Positions 42,418 to 51,350 are shown, counted from the stretch's first letter. The stretch is 64,000 nucleotides of DNA from Palsa-1447 sp964414785 (GCA_964414785.1 CAYPXZ010000013.1:1-64000), one strand, 5' to 3'. The notes: generated from the sequence alone by a model not told the origin. Program-made: numbers and translations.

Positions 42418-43072
42418 GGGTCTTTTGTCCGGAGTGCCTGATGTCGACCGCCTCGTAGAGGTAGACGACGTCCTCGGCCACGTTCGTCGCGTGGTCTGCG
42501 ATTCTCTCCAGACATTTGGAGATGACCATGAGATTGAGGCAGCGCGTGATGTTGGCCGGGCGCTCCACCATGAAGCTCGAGAGCTCGCGGTGAAGCTGGC
42601 GGTTGAGGTTGTCGACCTCCGTGTCGCGCCGGATCACCGCGCGCGCCTTGTCGGGCTCGCGGTTGATGAATGCCGATATGGAGTCCCTGAGCATCTCAAG
42701 GGCCATGGTCGCCATGCGCGGGAGGTCGATGTAGGCCTTGAGCTGCTGCTCGGTGTTGAGCTCGATCGCCCGGCGGGCGATCGTGACCGCGGAATCCCCC
42801 ACCCGCTCGAGGTTCTGGGAGATCTTCATCGCGACCGTCGTAAGCCTGAGGTCGGTGGCCACGGGGGCCTTCGCCAGCAGGTGGATCGCGATGTCGTCGA
42901 TCTCAACCTCGAACTGGTCGATGATGTTGTCGTCGTCGATGACCGCCTGGGCGAGCGGGTCGTCGCGCTCAACAAGCGCCCGCATGGAGCGGGTGAGGGC
43001 CGCCTCGGCATGGCTTGCCATGGCGAGCAGGCTCTCCTTGAGCTGGTTCATTTCCTCGGCGTAGTGGGTCAT
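42392..43072 (-). CDS. phoU: Phosphate signalling protein PhoU
   Basis: 226 residues, two tandem three-helix PhoU repeats. The start MTHYAEEMNQLKESLLAMA and the metal-site segments DDNIIDQFEVEIDDIAIHLL and RVGDSAVTIARRAIEL, plus CLERIADHATNVAEDVVYL in the second half, are typical. PhoU links PstSCAB to PhoR and keeps the pho regulon off when phosphate is plentiful. It is placed in the usual position between pstB and phoB. Confidence 0.95.
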   Translation of the reverse strand: MTHYAEEMNQLKESLLAMASHAEAALTRSMRALVERDDPLAQAVIDDDNIIDQFEVEIDDIAIHLLAKAPVATDLRLTTVAMKISQNLERVGDSAVTIARRAIELNTEQQLKAYIDLPRMATMALEMLRDSISAFINREPDKARAVIRRDTEVDNLNRQLHRELSSFMVERPANITRCLNLMVISKCLERIADHATNVAEDVVYLYEAVDIRHSGQKTHEDKDPGS

Positions 43073-43095
43073 CGCGGGATTGGGTTTTGGATCGA

Positions 43096-43947
43096 TCAGC
43101 CGAAGCGGCCCGATACATAGGCCTCGGTCTGCGGGTTCCCAGGATTGGTGAACATGTTGCGCGTATTGCCGAACTCAATCAGACGCCCCATGTAGAAGAA
43201 CGCGGTCCGGTCCGAGCATCGGGCGGCCTGCTGCATGTTGTGGGTTACAATGACGACGGTGTATGCCTCGCGCAGCGTCTGAATGAGCTCCTCGATCTTC
43301 GCGGTGGCAAGGGGATCCAGCGCCGAGCACGGCTCGTCCATAAGGAGCGTCTCCGGCTGCACCGCGAGAGAGCGAGCGATGCACAGGCGCTGCTGCTGGC
43401 CCCCGGAAAGGCTCGTCCCGGGCTTGTTGAGGTAGTCCTTCACCTCGTCCCAGAGTGCCGCCATGTGGAGCGACTTCTCAAGGCGCTCCTGCAGGACCGC
43501 CTTGTCGCGCACGCCGTTCAATCGCAGTCCGACCAGGACATTTTCCTTTATGGACATCGTTGGGAAGGGATTGGACTTCTGAAAGACCATCCCCACCCTG
43601 CGCCGGATCGCGACGGCCTCGACCCCGGGCCCGTAAAGGTCGCTGCCGAAGTGGCGCAGCGAACCCTCGAGGCGCGTGCCCGGGGTCAGCTCGTGCATCC
43701 TGTTGAGCGCCCTAAGGAAGGTGGACTTTCCGCAGCCGCTCGGGCCAATGATGGCCGTGACCTTCCTTGCGGGAATCTGGATCGTGACGTCCTGCAGGGC
43801 CTGGCGCTGGCCGTACCAAAGGCTGAAATTGCGGATATCAAAGGCGATCGCCTCGGACTCTACGGGGAGGCTCGCCGTCCCGGCCGGGGCCGGCTCCGGG
43901 GATGCGCGAACCGATGCCGCTTCGGGGAGGGTGGACATGGCGTTCAA
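43096..43947 (-). CDS. pstB: Phosphate ABC transporter ATP-binding protein PstB
   Basis: 283 residues. Walker A IIGPSGCGKSTFLRALNRM, Q-loop VFQKSNPFPTMSIKENV, signature SLSGGQQQRLCIARSLAV, Walker B LLMDEPCSALDP and H-loop IVTHNMQQAARCSDRTAFF. An extended N terminus of about 30 residues is probably not functional; ATGs at 43947 and 43938 are both possible, the first overlapping the pstA stop as ATGA. It drives import of phosphate through PstC/PstA. Confidence 0.97.
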   Translation of the reverse strand: MNAMSTLPEAASVRASPEPAPAGTASLPVESEAIAFDIRNFSLWYGQRQALQDVTIQIPARKVTAIIGPSGCGKSTFLRALNRMHELTPGTRLEGSLRHFGSDLYGPGVEAVAIRRRVGMVFQKSNPFPTMSIKENVLVGLRLNGVRDKAVLQERLEKSLHMAALWDEVKDYLNKPGTSLSGGQQQRLCIARSLAVQPETLLMDEPCSALDPLATAKIEELIQTLREAYTVVIVTHNMQQAARCSDRTAFFYMGRLIEFGNTRNMFTNPGNPQTEAYVSGRFG

Positions 43948-44813
43948 TGGGTCTTGTTGCGGTCGCGCGAAAGTACGCGAACCGTAATATTGAGTGCGAG
44001 AATCAAAGCCATAAGCACGAGCGCGCCGGCCCAGGCCTGCCTGTGCCAGTCGTCATAGGGGGAAATGGCGTAGGCAAATATCTGAAGCGGAAGGGCTGAA
44101 ATCGGCTCTTTTAAGTTGTGGCTCCAGAACGTGTTTCCAAGGGCCGTAAAGAGGAGCGGCGCGGTCTCTCCAGCGATGCGGGCGAGCGCTACAATGACAC
44201 CCGTCGCAATTCCTTTCAGAGCGGTACGCACGACAATGACCATGATCACCTTCCACCGAGCGACCCCAAGGGCCAGCGCCGCCTCGCGGTAGCTTTGGGG
44301 AACGAGGACGAGCACCTCCTCCGTGGTTCGCATCACCAGGGGCACCATCATGAGACCAAGGGCAACCCCTCCGGCGTAGGCTGAGAACGTTTTAAAGGGA
44401 ACGACGAGCATCAGGTAGACCACCATCCCCCAGACAATCGACGGCACGCCGTTCAGCACGTCGGCAGCAAACCGCAACCAGTCGTTGGCGATGTCGGAGC
44501 CGTACTCTGCCAGATAGATCCCTCCAAAAACGCCGAGAGGTACGCCAACTAGGCTTGCCATCGTCAGAAGTGTGATCGTCCCGACGATCGCGTTGGCCAT
44601 GCCGCCACCGGTTTCCCCGGTGGGCTTCGGCAGCTGGGTGAAGAAGTTCCAATCGATAGAGCTCCAGCCATTGACCAGGAGAAAATAGAGGACGAGGAAC
44701 AGCGGCGTGATGACCGCGAGAGCGCAGACCACCAATACGCCCGTGACCAGGGTGCTCTTCATCCTACGCCAGCGCGCAAACTGTTCGGTAGGGAGGTAAG
44801 GCGAGGATTCCAC
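43944..44813 (-). CDS. pstA: Phosphate ABC transporter permease PstA
   Basis: 289-residue permease with six helices. The EAA coupling loop is recognisable as YREAALALGVARWKVI, and GGGMANAIVGTITLLTMASLVGVPLGVFGGIYLAEYG matches PstA helix 2. It pairs with PstC in the membrane. Four bases separate its start from the pstC stop and its stop overlaps pstB. Confidence 0.96.
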   Translation of the reverse strand: MESSPYLPTEQFARWRRMKSTLVTGVLVVCALAVITPLFLVLYFLLVNGWSSIDWNFFTQLPKPTGETGGGMANAIVGTITLLTMASLVGVPLGVFGGIYLAEYGSDIANDWLRFAADVLNGVPSIVWGMVVYLMLVVPFKTFSAYAGGVALGLMMVPLVMRTTEEVLVLVPQSYREAALALGVARWKVIMVIVVRTALKGIATGVIVALARIAGETAPLLFTALGNTFWSHNLKEPISALPLQIFAYAISPYDDWHRQAWAGALVLMALILALNITVRVLSRDRNKTH

Positions 44814-44817
44814 GGGG

Positions 44818-45780
44818 TCAGTTCACCTTGATGGGGCCAGAACCGGTCATGCTCTTTAGCATGATCTGGGCGAGAATATTGACGGCGATGGCAACCCCAA
44901 GCAGGACCAGTCCCAGTTCGAACAGCGAGTTCAGGTAAAGGTCGCTGGTCGCTTCCGTGAATTCGTTGGCGATGACGCTCGCGAGCGTGTAGCCGGGGGC
45001 AAAGAGCGACGCGCTGATCTGCGGCCTGTTGCCAATTACCATGGTGACCGCCATGGTCTCGCCAAGCGCACGGCCCAAGCCAAGGACTGCGGCGCCAAAA
45101 AGCCCCCTTCGGGCGTAGCTAAGTACCGCGATCTTCAGGACTTCCCAGCGAGTTGCACCCAGCGCATAGGCCGCTTCGCGCTGGAGGTCCGGGACGGAGC
45201 GCAGGATCTCACGCGAGATCGAGGTGATAATCGGCAGGATCATGATCGCGACGACGATTCCTGCGGCGAGCATGCTCACGCCGTAGATCGGCCCCTGAAA
45301 CAAGGGCAAAAAGCCCAGGTAGCGCTTCAACCAGACGAAAAGGTAATCCCTAAGCCAGGGGACCAGGATAAATATGCCCCAAAGGCCAAAAATGACGCTG
45401 GGCACCGCGGCGAGCATTTCGATCGCCATGACAATGGGCTGGCGAAGCTTGATCGGCGCCAATTCGGTTAGGAAGAGCGCCGTCGAGACCCCAAGGGGCA
45501 CGGCGATCATCAGGGCTATCAGCGACGAAACGAGTGTCCCAAAAATGAAAGGAAGGGCCCCGTACTTGTCCTGAACAGGGTCCCATTCCGAGCTCCATAG
45601 GAATCCGAAGCCAAACTTGGCGACTGACATTCGCGATCCCGCGTAGAGCTGCCAGCCCACAAGGACGATGAGCACCACAATCATCGTGGCGGCCGCCGCG
45701 GCCACCCACTTGAACGCGATATCCGGCATGCGGGAGCCGGGAGCGGGCAAAACACTGGATTGGGATGGCGCGATGCTCAT
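44818..45780 (-). CDS. pstC: Phosphate ABC transporter permease PstC
   Basis: 320-residue permease. FLWSSEWDPVQDKYGALPF is the characteristic periplasmic segment after helix 1, followed by FIFGTLVSSLIALMIAVPLG. The coupling loop is LQREAAYALGATRWEVLK. It forms the membrane channel together with PstA. A strong intercistronic hairpin precedes it (45792-45817). Confidence 0.96.
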   Translation of the reverse strand: MSIAPSQSSVLPAPGSRMPDIAFKWVAAAAATMIVVLIVLVGWQLYAGSRMSVAKFGFGFLWSSEWDPVQDKYGALPFIFGTLVSSLIALMIAVPLGVSTALFLTELAPIKLRQPIVMAIEMLAAVPSVIFGLWGIFILVPWLRDYLFVWLKRYLGFLPLFQGPIYGVSMLAAGIVVAIMILPIITSISREILRSVPDLQREAAYALGATRWEVLKIAVLSYARRGLFGAAVLGLGRALGETMAVTMVIGNRPQISASLFAPGYTLASVIANEFTEATSDLYLNSLFELGLVLLGVAIAVNILAQIMLKSMTGSGPIKVN

Positions 45781-45791
45781 CGGATTGCGGG

Positions 45792-45817
45792 GCGGGCGTG
45801 AGTGGCCTCACGCCCGC
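45792..45817 (-). other. Intercistronic hairpin between pstS and pstC
   Basis: Perfect 11-bp stem (GCGGGCGTGAG at 45792-45802, CTCACGCCCGC at 45807-45817) with a 4-base loop, placed 15 bases after the pstS stop and 11 bases before the pstC start. No T-run follows on the - strand. Such structures stabilise the upstream message or partly stop transcription, fitting the need for more binding protein than permease. Confidence 0.6.
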
Positions 45818-45832
45818 ATAACTAATTTCGGG

Positions 45833-46852
45833 TCAATACTTAATGCTATTTACCTTTTCGAGGGCCCGCTGCCTGAGGCTGTCAGGCAAGGGTGCATAGA
45901 GGAGCGAAGCAGCCATTCCTTCGCCATCTTGGTAAGCCCACTTCAGGAATTCGACAAGTTTCTTGCCCTTGGCGGAATCCGACTGCTGCTGGTACACGAG
46001 CAGCCAGGTCGCGCTGGCAATCGGGTAGGACTTCTCGCCTGGGGGATTTGTGATCGAAAAACGCAGGTCATCCGGGATCTCCGCGGTAGCGAGCGCGTCG
46101 GTCACCGACTCGATCGTCGGCGTGATGTAATTGCCTGCCGCGTTCTTCACGTCCGCGAAGGGAAGTTTGTTCTGCTTTGCGTAGGCCAGTTCTATGTATC
46201 CGATGGCGCCCGGAGTCTGTTTGATCTGGCCCGAAACGCCCTCATTGCCCTTGCCGCCCAACCCCGTCGGCCAACTGACCGACGTACCCTTTCCGACCTT
46301 TGCCTTCCAATCGGGGCTCACCTTGCTCAGGTAGTCCGTCCAAATGTAGCTCGTTCCGCTCCCATCCGAACGGTGCACCACAACGATATCGGTGTCCGGC
46401 AGGGCGACGCCCGGATTCTGGCTCGCGATCGCGGGGTCATTCCATTTCGTGATCTTGCCGAGGAAGACATTGGCAATCGTCGGTCCGTCAAAACGCAGCT
46501 TCAGGTCGCCCGGAAGGTTATAGCTCAGGACGTCCGCGCCCGCCACGGTCGGGATATGGAGCAGTCTCCGGGGAGCCTTCGCAAGGTTCTCGTCGGACAT
46601 GGGGCCGTCGGAAGCTCCAAAATCAACGGTCTCCGCCAGAATCTGCTTCTGGCCGCCTCCGGAGCCGATCGATTGGTAGTTGAACCTCACAGACGGATCC
46701 ACCTTGGCATACTCATCGAACCATTTTGAATAGATCGGGAATGGGAACGTGGCGCCCGCACCGTTGATGAGCATCTGGGCGGATCCGGTCGCCGCGCCGG
46801 CAATCGTAAGGGCCCCAAGGAGGGCAATCCGGGTGATTTTGAAGGGTAGCAT
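45833..46852 (-). CDS. pstS: Phosphate-binding protein PstS
   Basis: 339-residue periplasmic binding protein. A Sec signal (KITRIALLGALTIAGAATGSA, cleavage near residue 25) is followed by the mature start LINGAGATFPFPIYSKWFDEY. Phosphate-binding segments include YQSIGSGGGQKQI, VDFGASDGPMSDENL and VVVHRSDGSGTSYIWTDYL. There is no lipobox, so it is soluble. First gene of the seven-gene pst-pho operon, controlled from the Pho box at 46915-46943. Confidence 0.97.
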   Translation of the reverse strand: MLPFKITRIALLGALTIAGAATGSAQMLINGAGATFPFPIYSKWFDEYAKVDPSVRFNYQSIGSGGGQKQILAETVDFGASDGPMSDENLAKAPRRLLHIPTVAGADVLSYNLPGDLKLRFDGPTIANVFLGKITKWNDPAIASQNPGVALPDTDIVVVHRSDGSGTSYIWTDYLSKVSPDWKAKVGKGTSVSWPTGLGGKGNEGVSGQIKQTPGAIGYIELAYAKQNKLPFADVKNAAGNYITPTIESVTDALATAEIPDDLRFSITNPPGEKSYPIASATWLLVYQQQSDSAKGKKLVEFLKWAYQDGEGMAASLLYAPLPDSLRQRALEKVNSIKY

Positions 46853-46900
46853 GATGGTATTTCGGACGTTGTTTTCTTTGATGGTTAGTACCGCCGCAAA

Positions 46901-46943
46901 GGTATATCCCCCATGTTACGGACGCGTGACGGGCGGGTGACAC
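46901..46943 (-). promoter_or_regulatory. Pho box and promoter of pstS
   Basis: On the - strand three 7-mers, GTGTCAC, CCGTCAC and CCGTAAC (46943 down to 46915), are each separated by four bases, the 11-bp period of PhoB sites (consensus CTGTCAT/CTGTCAC). A -10-like TATACC lies at 46906-46901, eight bases after the third repeat, and the pstS ATG is about 49 bases further on. Spacing and orientation point to PhoB activation of pstS. Confidence 0.75.
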
Positions 46944-46971
46944 TAAGGTTAAAGGGCCCCCCGGCGGGGCT

Positions 46972-47000
46972 TTGCGCGCAAAGATCGCGCTTGCGCGCAA
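46972..47000 (+). promoter_or_regulatory. Tandem palindrome TTGCGCGCAA upstream of the SulP gene
   Basis: The perfect 10-bp palindrome TTGCGCGCAA occurs at 46972-46981 and again at 46991-47000, 19 bp apart, ending 25 bp before the SulP ATG. Two identical palindromes spaced near two helical turns suggest cooperative binding by a dimeric regulator. None is identified. Confidence 0.5.
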
Positions 47001-47025
47001 GGGGCTCCAACATGAGACCTTCCCA

Positions 47026-48834
47026 ATGGACAGCGTGACAGAGCTTACCGAGGAGGTCGCGGCCTTGGGGCAGCATATGTTCAGGGTGCGCCTGCCCTTC
47101 CTGGCGGAGCTCAGGGACTATTCCTGGGTCAAGTTCCGCGCGGACCTGATCGCCGGGGCGACCGTGACCCTCGTTTCGATACCCCAGGCGGTCGGCTTCT
47201 CGCTGATCCTAAACCTGCCGCCTGCCCCGGTCATCGCCTCCGTCGTCATCGGGGGGTTCATCGGCGCCCTCTTCTTCTCTTCCAGGCACCACGTCTTCGG
47301 CCCGACGAGCTCCATCAGCCTCATCGTGGCGGCCACCATTGCGGCAAACTCGACCACGGGGCTCACCCCCCTCGAACTGGCGGTCTACCTCTCGGCGCTG
47401 ATCGGGGTCGTCCAGCTCTTCTCAGGGCTCCTCAATTTCGGGGAGATCACCAAGTTCATCTCGAGGTCGGTCGTCATCGGCTACAGCACAGGGATCGGCA
47501 TCCTCTTAATCGCCAGCCAGCTCCACAACCTCCTGGGCTACCGCGTGGAGGTCGGACAGAACTTCTCGACCAACGTCCTGCAGGCCCTCTTCGACCTGGG
47601 GACGGCCCATGTCTATCCCTACGCGATCGGCATCGGCGCCCTCACCTTCGCCATCTTCTGGGCCGTGCGCAGGCTGCGTCCGACCTGGCCCGAGGCGCTC
47701 ATCGGCCTCGCCGCGCTCGGCCTCGGCGCGAAGATCTTCACCCTCTACGTCCACCAGGTCCCCTTCCTGATGGTGCGCGACGAGGGGGCCCTTACGGCGA
47801 TCGTTCCGGCCTTCGCCGGGGTCCCGTTCGGCCCGCGCAGGCTGCACCTCCTGCCCGAGCTCGCCGGCACGGCGATCGCCATATCGATCCTCGGCATGCT
47901 CGAGGCGGCCTCGATCACCAAGGGCCTCGCGGCCAAGAGCGGCCAGAAGATCGAGCCCAACCAGGAGCTTATCGGCATGGGCGCCGCCAATATCGCGTGC
48001 GCCTGCTTCGGGGCGGTCCCGGGCTCCTCGTCGTTCGCCCGCTCCTCCGTCAATTTCCAGAGCGGGGCGAGGACCCAGGTCTCCTCCATGCTCAGCAGCG
48101 TGGTCGTGCTCCTTGTCCTTGGCTTCGTCACCCCGGTCTTCAACTTCATCCCCGTAGCGGCGCTGGCGGCCCACCTGATCCGCGTCGGCTTCAAGATGAT
48201 CAACTGGCACCAGATCCGCATCTCGTGCCGATCCACGCCGTCCGACCTGGTCGTGTTCGTCGTGACCCTGGGCTCGTGCCTCTTTCTCAGGCTCGACACG
48301 GCGATCTACGTCGGCATCGGCGTCTCCCTCGCCCTCTTCCTTAGGAAGACGAGCACCCCGACCCTCGTCGAGTACGCCGTCAACGAGTCCGGGAACCTGG
48401 CCGAGCTGAGCGACCCCAACCAGCGCCCCCACCCCCAGATCTCCATCATCCACGTCGAGGGCGAACTCTTCTTCGGCGCCGCCGACCTGTTCCAGGAGCA
48501 GGTGCGCAGCCTCGCCGAGAACCAGAACATAAGGGTCTTCATACTGCGGATGAAGAACGCCCGGCACCTCGACGCGTCCACCGTGATGGCACTCGAGAGC
48601 CTCTACGACTACCTCCGGGAGACCAGCCGCTACCTGCTGATCAGCGGGAGCAACCCCGATGTCACCCGCGTCCTTGAGAACAGCGGGCTCCTGCAGAAGA
48701 TCGGCCGGGAGAACATATTCCCGGCCGAGTCCAACGCCACCGTGGCCACGCGCAACGCCCTGAAGCGCGCCAAGGAGCTCCTGCCCGGCGAACCGCTCGA
48801 CCTGCGGGTCTTCTACGACAAGAAGAAGGTCTAG
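47026..48834 (+). CDS. SulP-family anion transporter with STAS domain
   Basis: 602 residues. ATG at 47026 is used; the frame is open to a TTG at 46972 inside the palindromes. FRADLIAGATVTLVSIPQAVGFSLI is the hallmark first helix pair, and the 12-14 helix core continues with FGPTSSISLIVAA and VPGSSSFARSSVNFQSGARTQVSS. The C-terminal STAS domain (about residues 480-580) contains ISIIHVEGELFFGAADLF and LRMKNARHLDASTVMALE. Members carry sulfate, bicarbonate or other anions. The divergence from pstS and the two palindromes suggest anion-responsive control. Substrate unassigned. Confidence 0.93.
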   Translation: MDSVTELTEEVAALGQHMFRVRLPFLAELRDYSWVKFRADLIAGATVTLVSIPQAVGFSLILNLPPAPVIASVVIGGFIGALFFSSRHHVFGPTSSISLIVAATIAANSTTGLTPLELAVYLSALIGVVQLFSGLLNFGEITKFISRSVVIGYSTGIGILLIASQLHNLLGYRVEVGQNFSTNVLQALFDLGTAHVYPYAIGIGALTFAIFWAVRRLRPTWPEALIGLAALGLGAKIFTLYVHQVPFLMVRDEGALTAIVPAFAGVPFGPRRLHLLPELAGTAIAISILGMLEAASITKGLAAKSGQKIEPNQELIGMGAANIACACFGAVPGSSSFARSSVNFQSGARTQVSSMLSSVVVLLVLGFVTPVFNFIPVAALAAHLIRVGFKMINWHQIRISCRSTPSDLVVFVVTLGSCLFLRLDTAIYVGIGVSLALFLRKTSTPTLVEYAVNESGNLAELSDPNQRPHPQISIIHVEGELFFGAADLFQEQVRSLAENQNIRVFILRMKNARHLDASTVMALESLYDYLRETSRYLLISGSNPDVTRVLENSGLLQKIGRENIFPAESNATVATRNALKRAKELLPGEPLDLRVFYDKKKV

Positions 48835-50462
48835 TAGGTCCCCAATCGCACGTGCAGCGCGACCGGCGCCGACGCGAAATTCAGACCGTAGTCCGTCTGG
48901 TCGCCGTTCCAGATCCGCGTGGGCTTGAAGGCGCCGTTCGTGTACGACCCCTCCTCCACGCGCAGGAATTCCCGCTGGGCCTTGGAGCCGGGCTCCGACG
49001 GGAGGAAGTCCACCCTGCACGCGTGACCCGCCACCAGGAACTCGTTCTCACCGGTGCTGGCGACAAGTGCACGGCCCGTGGGCTCGGGGTTGCCGCGGGG
49101 CTCTGCGCCGTTGCCGAAGGGGGGGACCCCGTACGTGACGACCGCCTTCCACGGCCCGAAGACCATCGTCTGGGTATGCTCGCCCAGCTCCTCGGCGACG
49201 GCCTGCAGCCTGCCCTCGAAGTTGGCCCGGGCGACCTCGCGCATGATCGGTGCAACCATCCGGTAATTGACCGCGAACTGAGCCAGGGGATCCTCGTCGG
49301 GCTTTCGGGCCGTCAACGGGACGTAGCCGTCCGCGCCCCGGTCGATCCCGAAGGGAGCCCAGCCGACCGCGCCCCTGCCGAGGGCCGCGAAGAACATGCG
49401 CGCGTAGAAGGGCGAGCCGCCGTTCTCCGGGACAAGGAGCGGGTTGTCGGGCCTCGCGTAGAGCTCGAGCACCCGGCGGTAGTGGGCGCTGTCCGGCTGG
49501 TAGATGTCGGGCGCCAGGGCGTCCAGGGCGGGCGCCGCGGCCCTCCAGATCGCCAGCACGTTGTCCGTGGGACCGCCGCTCTCGTAGGTGCCCGCAGGCC
49601 CGGGCGCGATCGGGTCGCGCAGCGCCGCGTTCGTGTACATGGGAAGCGCGTACTCCGCCTTCCCCGCGGCCGCCACCTGGCCGACGAAGCGCCCGACCGA
49701 CCAGGCGTGGAAATACTCGTCCGCGTCGGAGCCGAACACCTTCCTCCAGCTTCCGCCCGCCTTCGAGCCCATGCCGAGGGCCGCCAGCAGGTCGGTCGGG
49801 ACGGGCTGCCCAAAGAGGGCCTCGGCGGCCGGCGAATAGTCGCGGATGCTGTTCCAGGCCCCCGACTCGTTCTCGACCTGGACCAGGATGACGGTGTGCG
49901 GCGAGTCGGCGGCCTTCAGGTGGCGCATGAGGGCCGCGAAGGCCTTGCTGTCGGCGGCGAGGGCCGTCGCGGAATGGGGAGAGGGCGAATCGACCCGCAG
50001 CCCGGACTTCCCGATGATCTTCGGGCTTAGCTCCGGGTTGGCCTTCACCCAGAGCGGCTCGTAGTGCGAGCTCCCGTTCTTCCACGTCCCGAACCACAGG
50101 AGCACGAGCCGCACGTGGTGCTCGCGTGCCTGCCTGAGCATCGTGTCGACGATCGTCGTGTCGTAGCGCCCCGCCTCGGGCTCGAACTGCTCCCAATAAA
50201 CGGGCGCCTCAAGGGCGTTGGCGCCGAGCCGCTCGATCGCCGACCATACGCCCGGCAGGGTCGAGGGCCACGCGCTCGAGTTGTTGCACTGGCCCGCCAT
50301 GACGAGGAAGGGCGCCCCGTCGACAAAGAGGGCGTGCCTGCCGTCCCTCTGCTCGAAGTGCGGCAGCGGGCTCGGCGCGTCGTCGGCGGCCGCCTGGGCG
50401 GGCAGCGCCCATGACGCCAGGGCTGTTAGCAGTGCAAGGCCGATCCTGTGGGGTGTCTTCAT
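48831..50462 (-). CDS. Secreted GH35-like beta-galactosidase with DUF5597 domain
   Basis: 543 residues. The signal peptide ends at QAAADD (about residue 24-27). The GH-A (beta/alpha)8 barrel begins GAPFLVMAGQCNNSSAW and NALEAPVYWEQFEPEAGRYD. Acid/base Glu199 is in VQVENES and the probable nucleophile Glu346 in LLVPENGG. The C-terminal 200 residues are beta-rich and match the DUF5597 extension seen in this branch. Such enzymes remove terminal beta-galactose (or related) residues from plant glycans. The gene is convergent with SulP, overlapping its stop by four bases. Activity is predicted from motifs only. Confidence 0.88.
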   Translation of the reverse strand: MKTPHRIGLALLTALASWALPAQAAADDAPSPLPHFEQRDGRHALFVDGAPFLVMAGQCNNSSAWPSTLPGVWSAIERLGANALEAPVYWEQFEPEAGRYDTTIVDTMLRQAREHHVRLVLLWFGTWKNGSSHYEPLWVKANPELSPKIIGKSGLRVDSPSPHSATALAADSKAFAALMRHLKAADSPHTVILVQVENESGAWNSIRDYSPAAEALFGQPVPTDLLAALGMGSKAGGSWRKVFGSDADEYFHAWSVGRFVGQVAAAGKAEYALPMYTNAALRDPIAPGPAGTYESGGPTDNVLAIWRAAAPALDALAPDIYQPDSAHYRRVLELYARPDNPLLVPENGGSPFYARMFFAALGRGAVGWAPFGIDRGADGYVPLTARKPDEDPLAQFAVNYRMVAPIMREVARANFEGRLQAVAEELGEHTQTMVFGPWKAVVTYGVPPFGNGAEPRGNPEPTGRALVASTGENEFLVAGHACRVDFLPSEPGSKAQREFLRVEEGSYTNGAFKPTRIWNGDQTDYGLNFASAPVALHVRLGTY

Positions 50463-50548
50463 CGGTGAAAAGGGGCTCCGACCGCGAGGGGAAGAGGAGC
50501 GTGCCAGCCGGCGCGGGCTTTGTCACGCCCGGTCCCGGGGGGCCGCTC

Positions 50549-51337
50549 CTAGCCGTCAAGCCTGTCCAAGAGGCGCAGGAGCCCGTCGAGGATCGTCAAG
50601 GGGTGAGGCGGCCAGCCGGGGATGTAGAGGTCGACGGGAAGAACGGCCCCCACCCCGCCCCTGACCTCGGGACTGCCGATGAACGGGCCGCCGGAAACCG
50701 CGGCGGCACCGACCGCGATGACGATCTTCGGCTCGGGCATCGCGTCCCACGTCTTCTTGAGGGCCAGCTCCATGTTCCTCGAGACGGGGCCCGTGACGAC
50801 GAGGCCGTCCGCGTGCCTGGGCGACGCCACGAACTGGATCCCGAAGCGGCCGATGTCCCACCCTATCGTGCCGAGGACGTTGAGGTCGGCCTCCTCCGCC
50901 CCGTCGCCGCCCGCGCTCACCTGGCGCAGGCGCAGCGAGCGCCCGAAGAGCTTGCGCAGCCGCAGGTCGAGGGCCGCCGCCAGCCGGACCTCCTCGCTGC
51001 CCGGGGCGCCCAGAATGAGGTCCTCGCGGCGTCTCACGGCCATCCTGTGGTCCCCCGTCTGGGTGATGGCACCGTGGGGGCAGGCCGCGACGCATTCCGC
51101 GCAGAAGAGGCAGCGCCCGAGGTCAAGCCGGACCCCCCCGCCAGACGGCTGCGCGATGGCCTCGGTCGGGCACACGTCCAGGCACTCGCCGCACCCCTGC
51201 GGGCACTTGGCGGCGTCGACCCTCAGGGCGCCCCCGTGGCGGTCCGGCAGGGGCGCGGGCGGGCCCTTCGGGTAGGCCATGGTCTCGCAGCCTCGCCTTA
51301 GGCGGTGGGTTAGGGTGTCGATCGCGTACCGGGGCAT
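50549..51337 (-). CDS. HyfI/NuoB-like small subunit fused to ferredoxin, without its proximal cluster ligands
   Basis: 262 residues. The N-terminal part holds two [4Fe-4S] motifs: Cys45, 49, 52, 56 (CPQGCGECLDVCP, with three rather than two residues in the first gap) and Cys76, 79, 82, 86 (CLFCAECVAACP). The second half aligns without gaps to group 4 hydrogenase small subunits (WDIGRFGIQFVASPRHAD, VTGPVSRNMELALKKTWDAMPEPK). The four cysteines that should bind the terminal cluster are Asp145, Glu148, Ala212 (AVGAAAVSGG) and Trp242 (YIPGWPPHP). The subunit therefore cannot carry an N2-type cluster. Last gene of the Ehr-like operon, 13 bp after the large subunit. Confidence 0.88.
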   Translation of the reverse strand: MPRYAIDTLTHRLRRGCETMAYPKGPPAPLPDRHGGALRVDAAKCPQGCGECLDVCPTEAIAQPSGGGVRLDLGRCLFCAECVAACPHGAITQTGDHRMAVRRREDLILGAPGSEEVRLAAALDLRLRKLFGRSLRLRQVSAGGDGAEEADLNVLGTIGWDIGRFGIQFVASPRHADGLVVTGPVSRNMELALKKTWDAMPEPKIVIAVGAAAVSGGPFIGSPEVRGGVGAVLPVDLYIPGWPPHPLTILDGLLRLLDRLDG

Positions 51338-51350
51338 CGTGGGGGGCGGA

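Noticed and set aside
46945..46973. GC hairpin followed by three T residues upstream of SulP, considered as a terminator
   Set aside because: The stem needs a two-base bulge, the T-run is only three long, and no gene is transcribed into it from the left.
47506..49020. 504-codon open frame on the - strand opposite SulP
   Set aside because: Low-complexity Gly/Asp/Glu/Arg-rich translation overlapping a transporter with all family motifs and part of the GH35 gene; a strand shadow.
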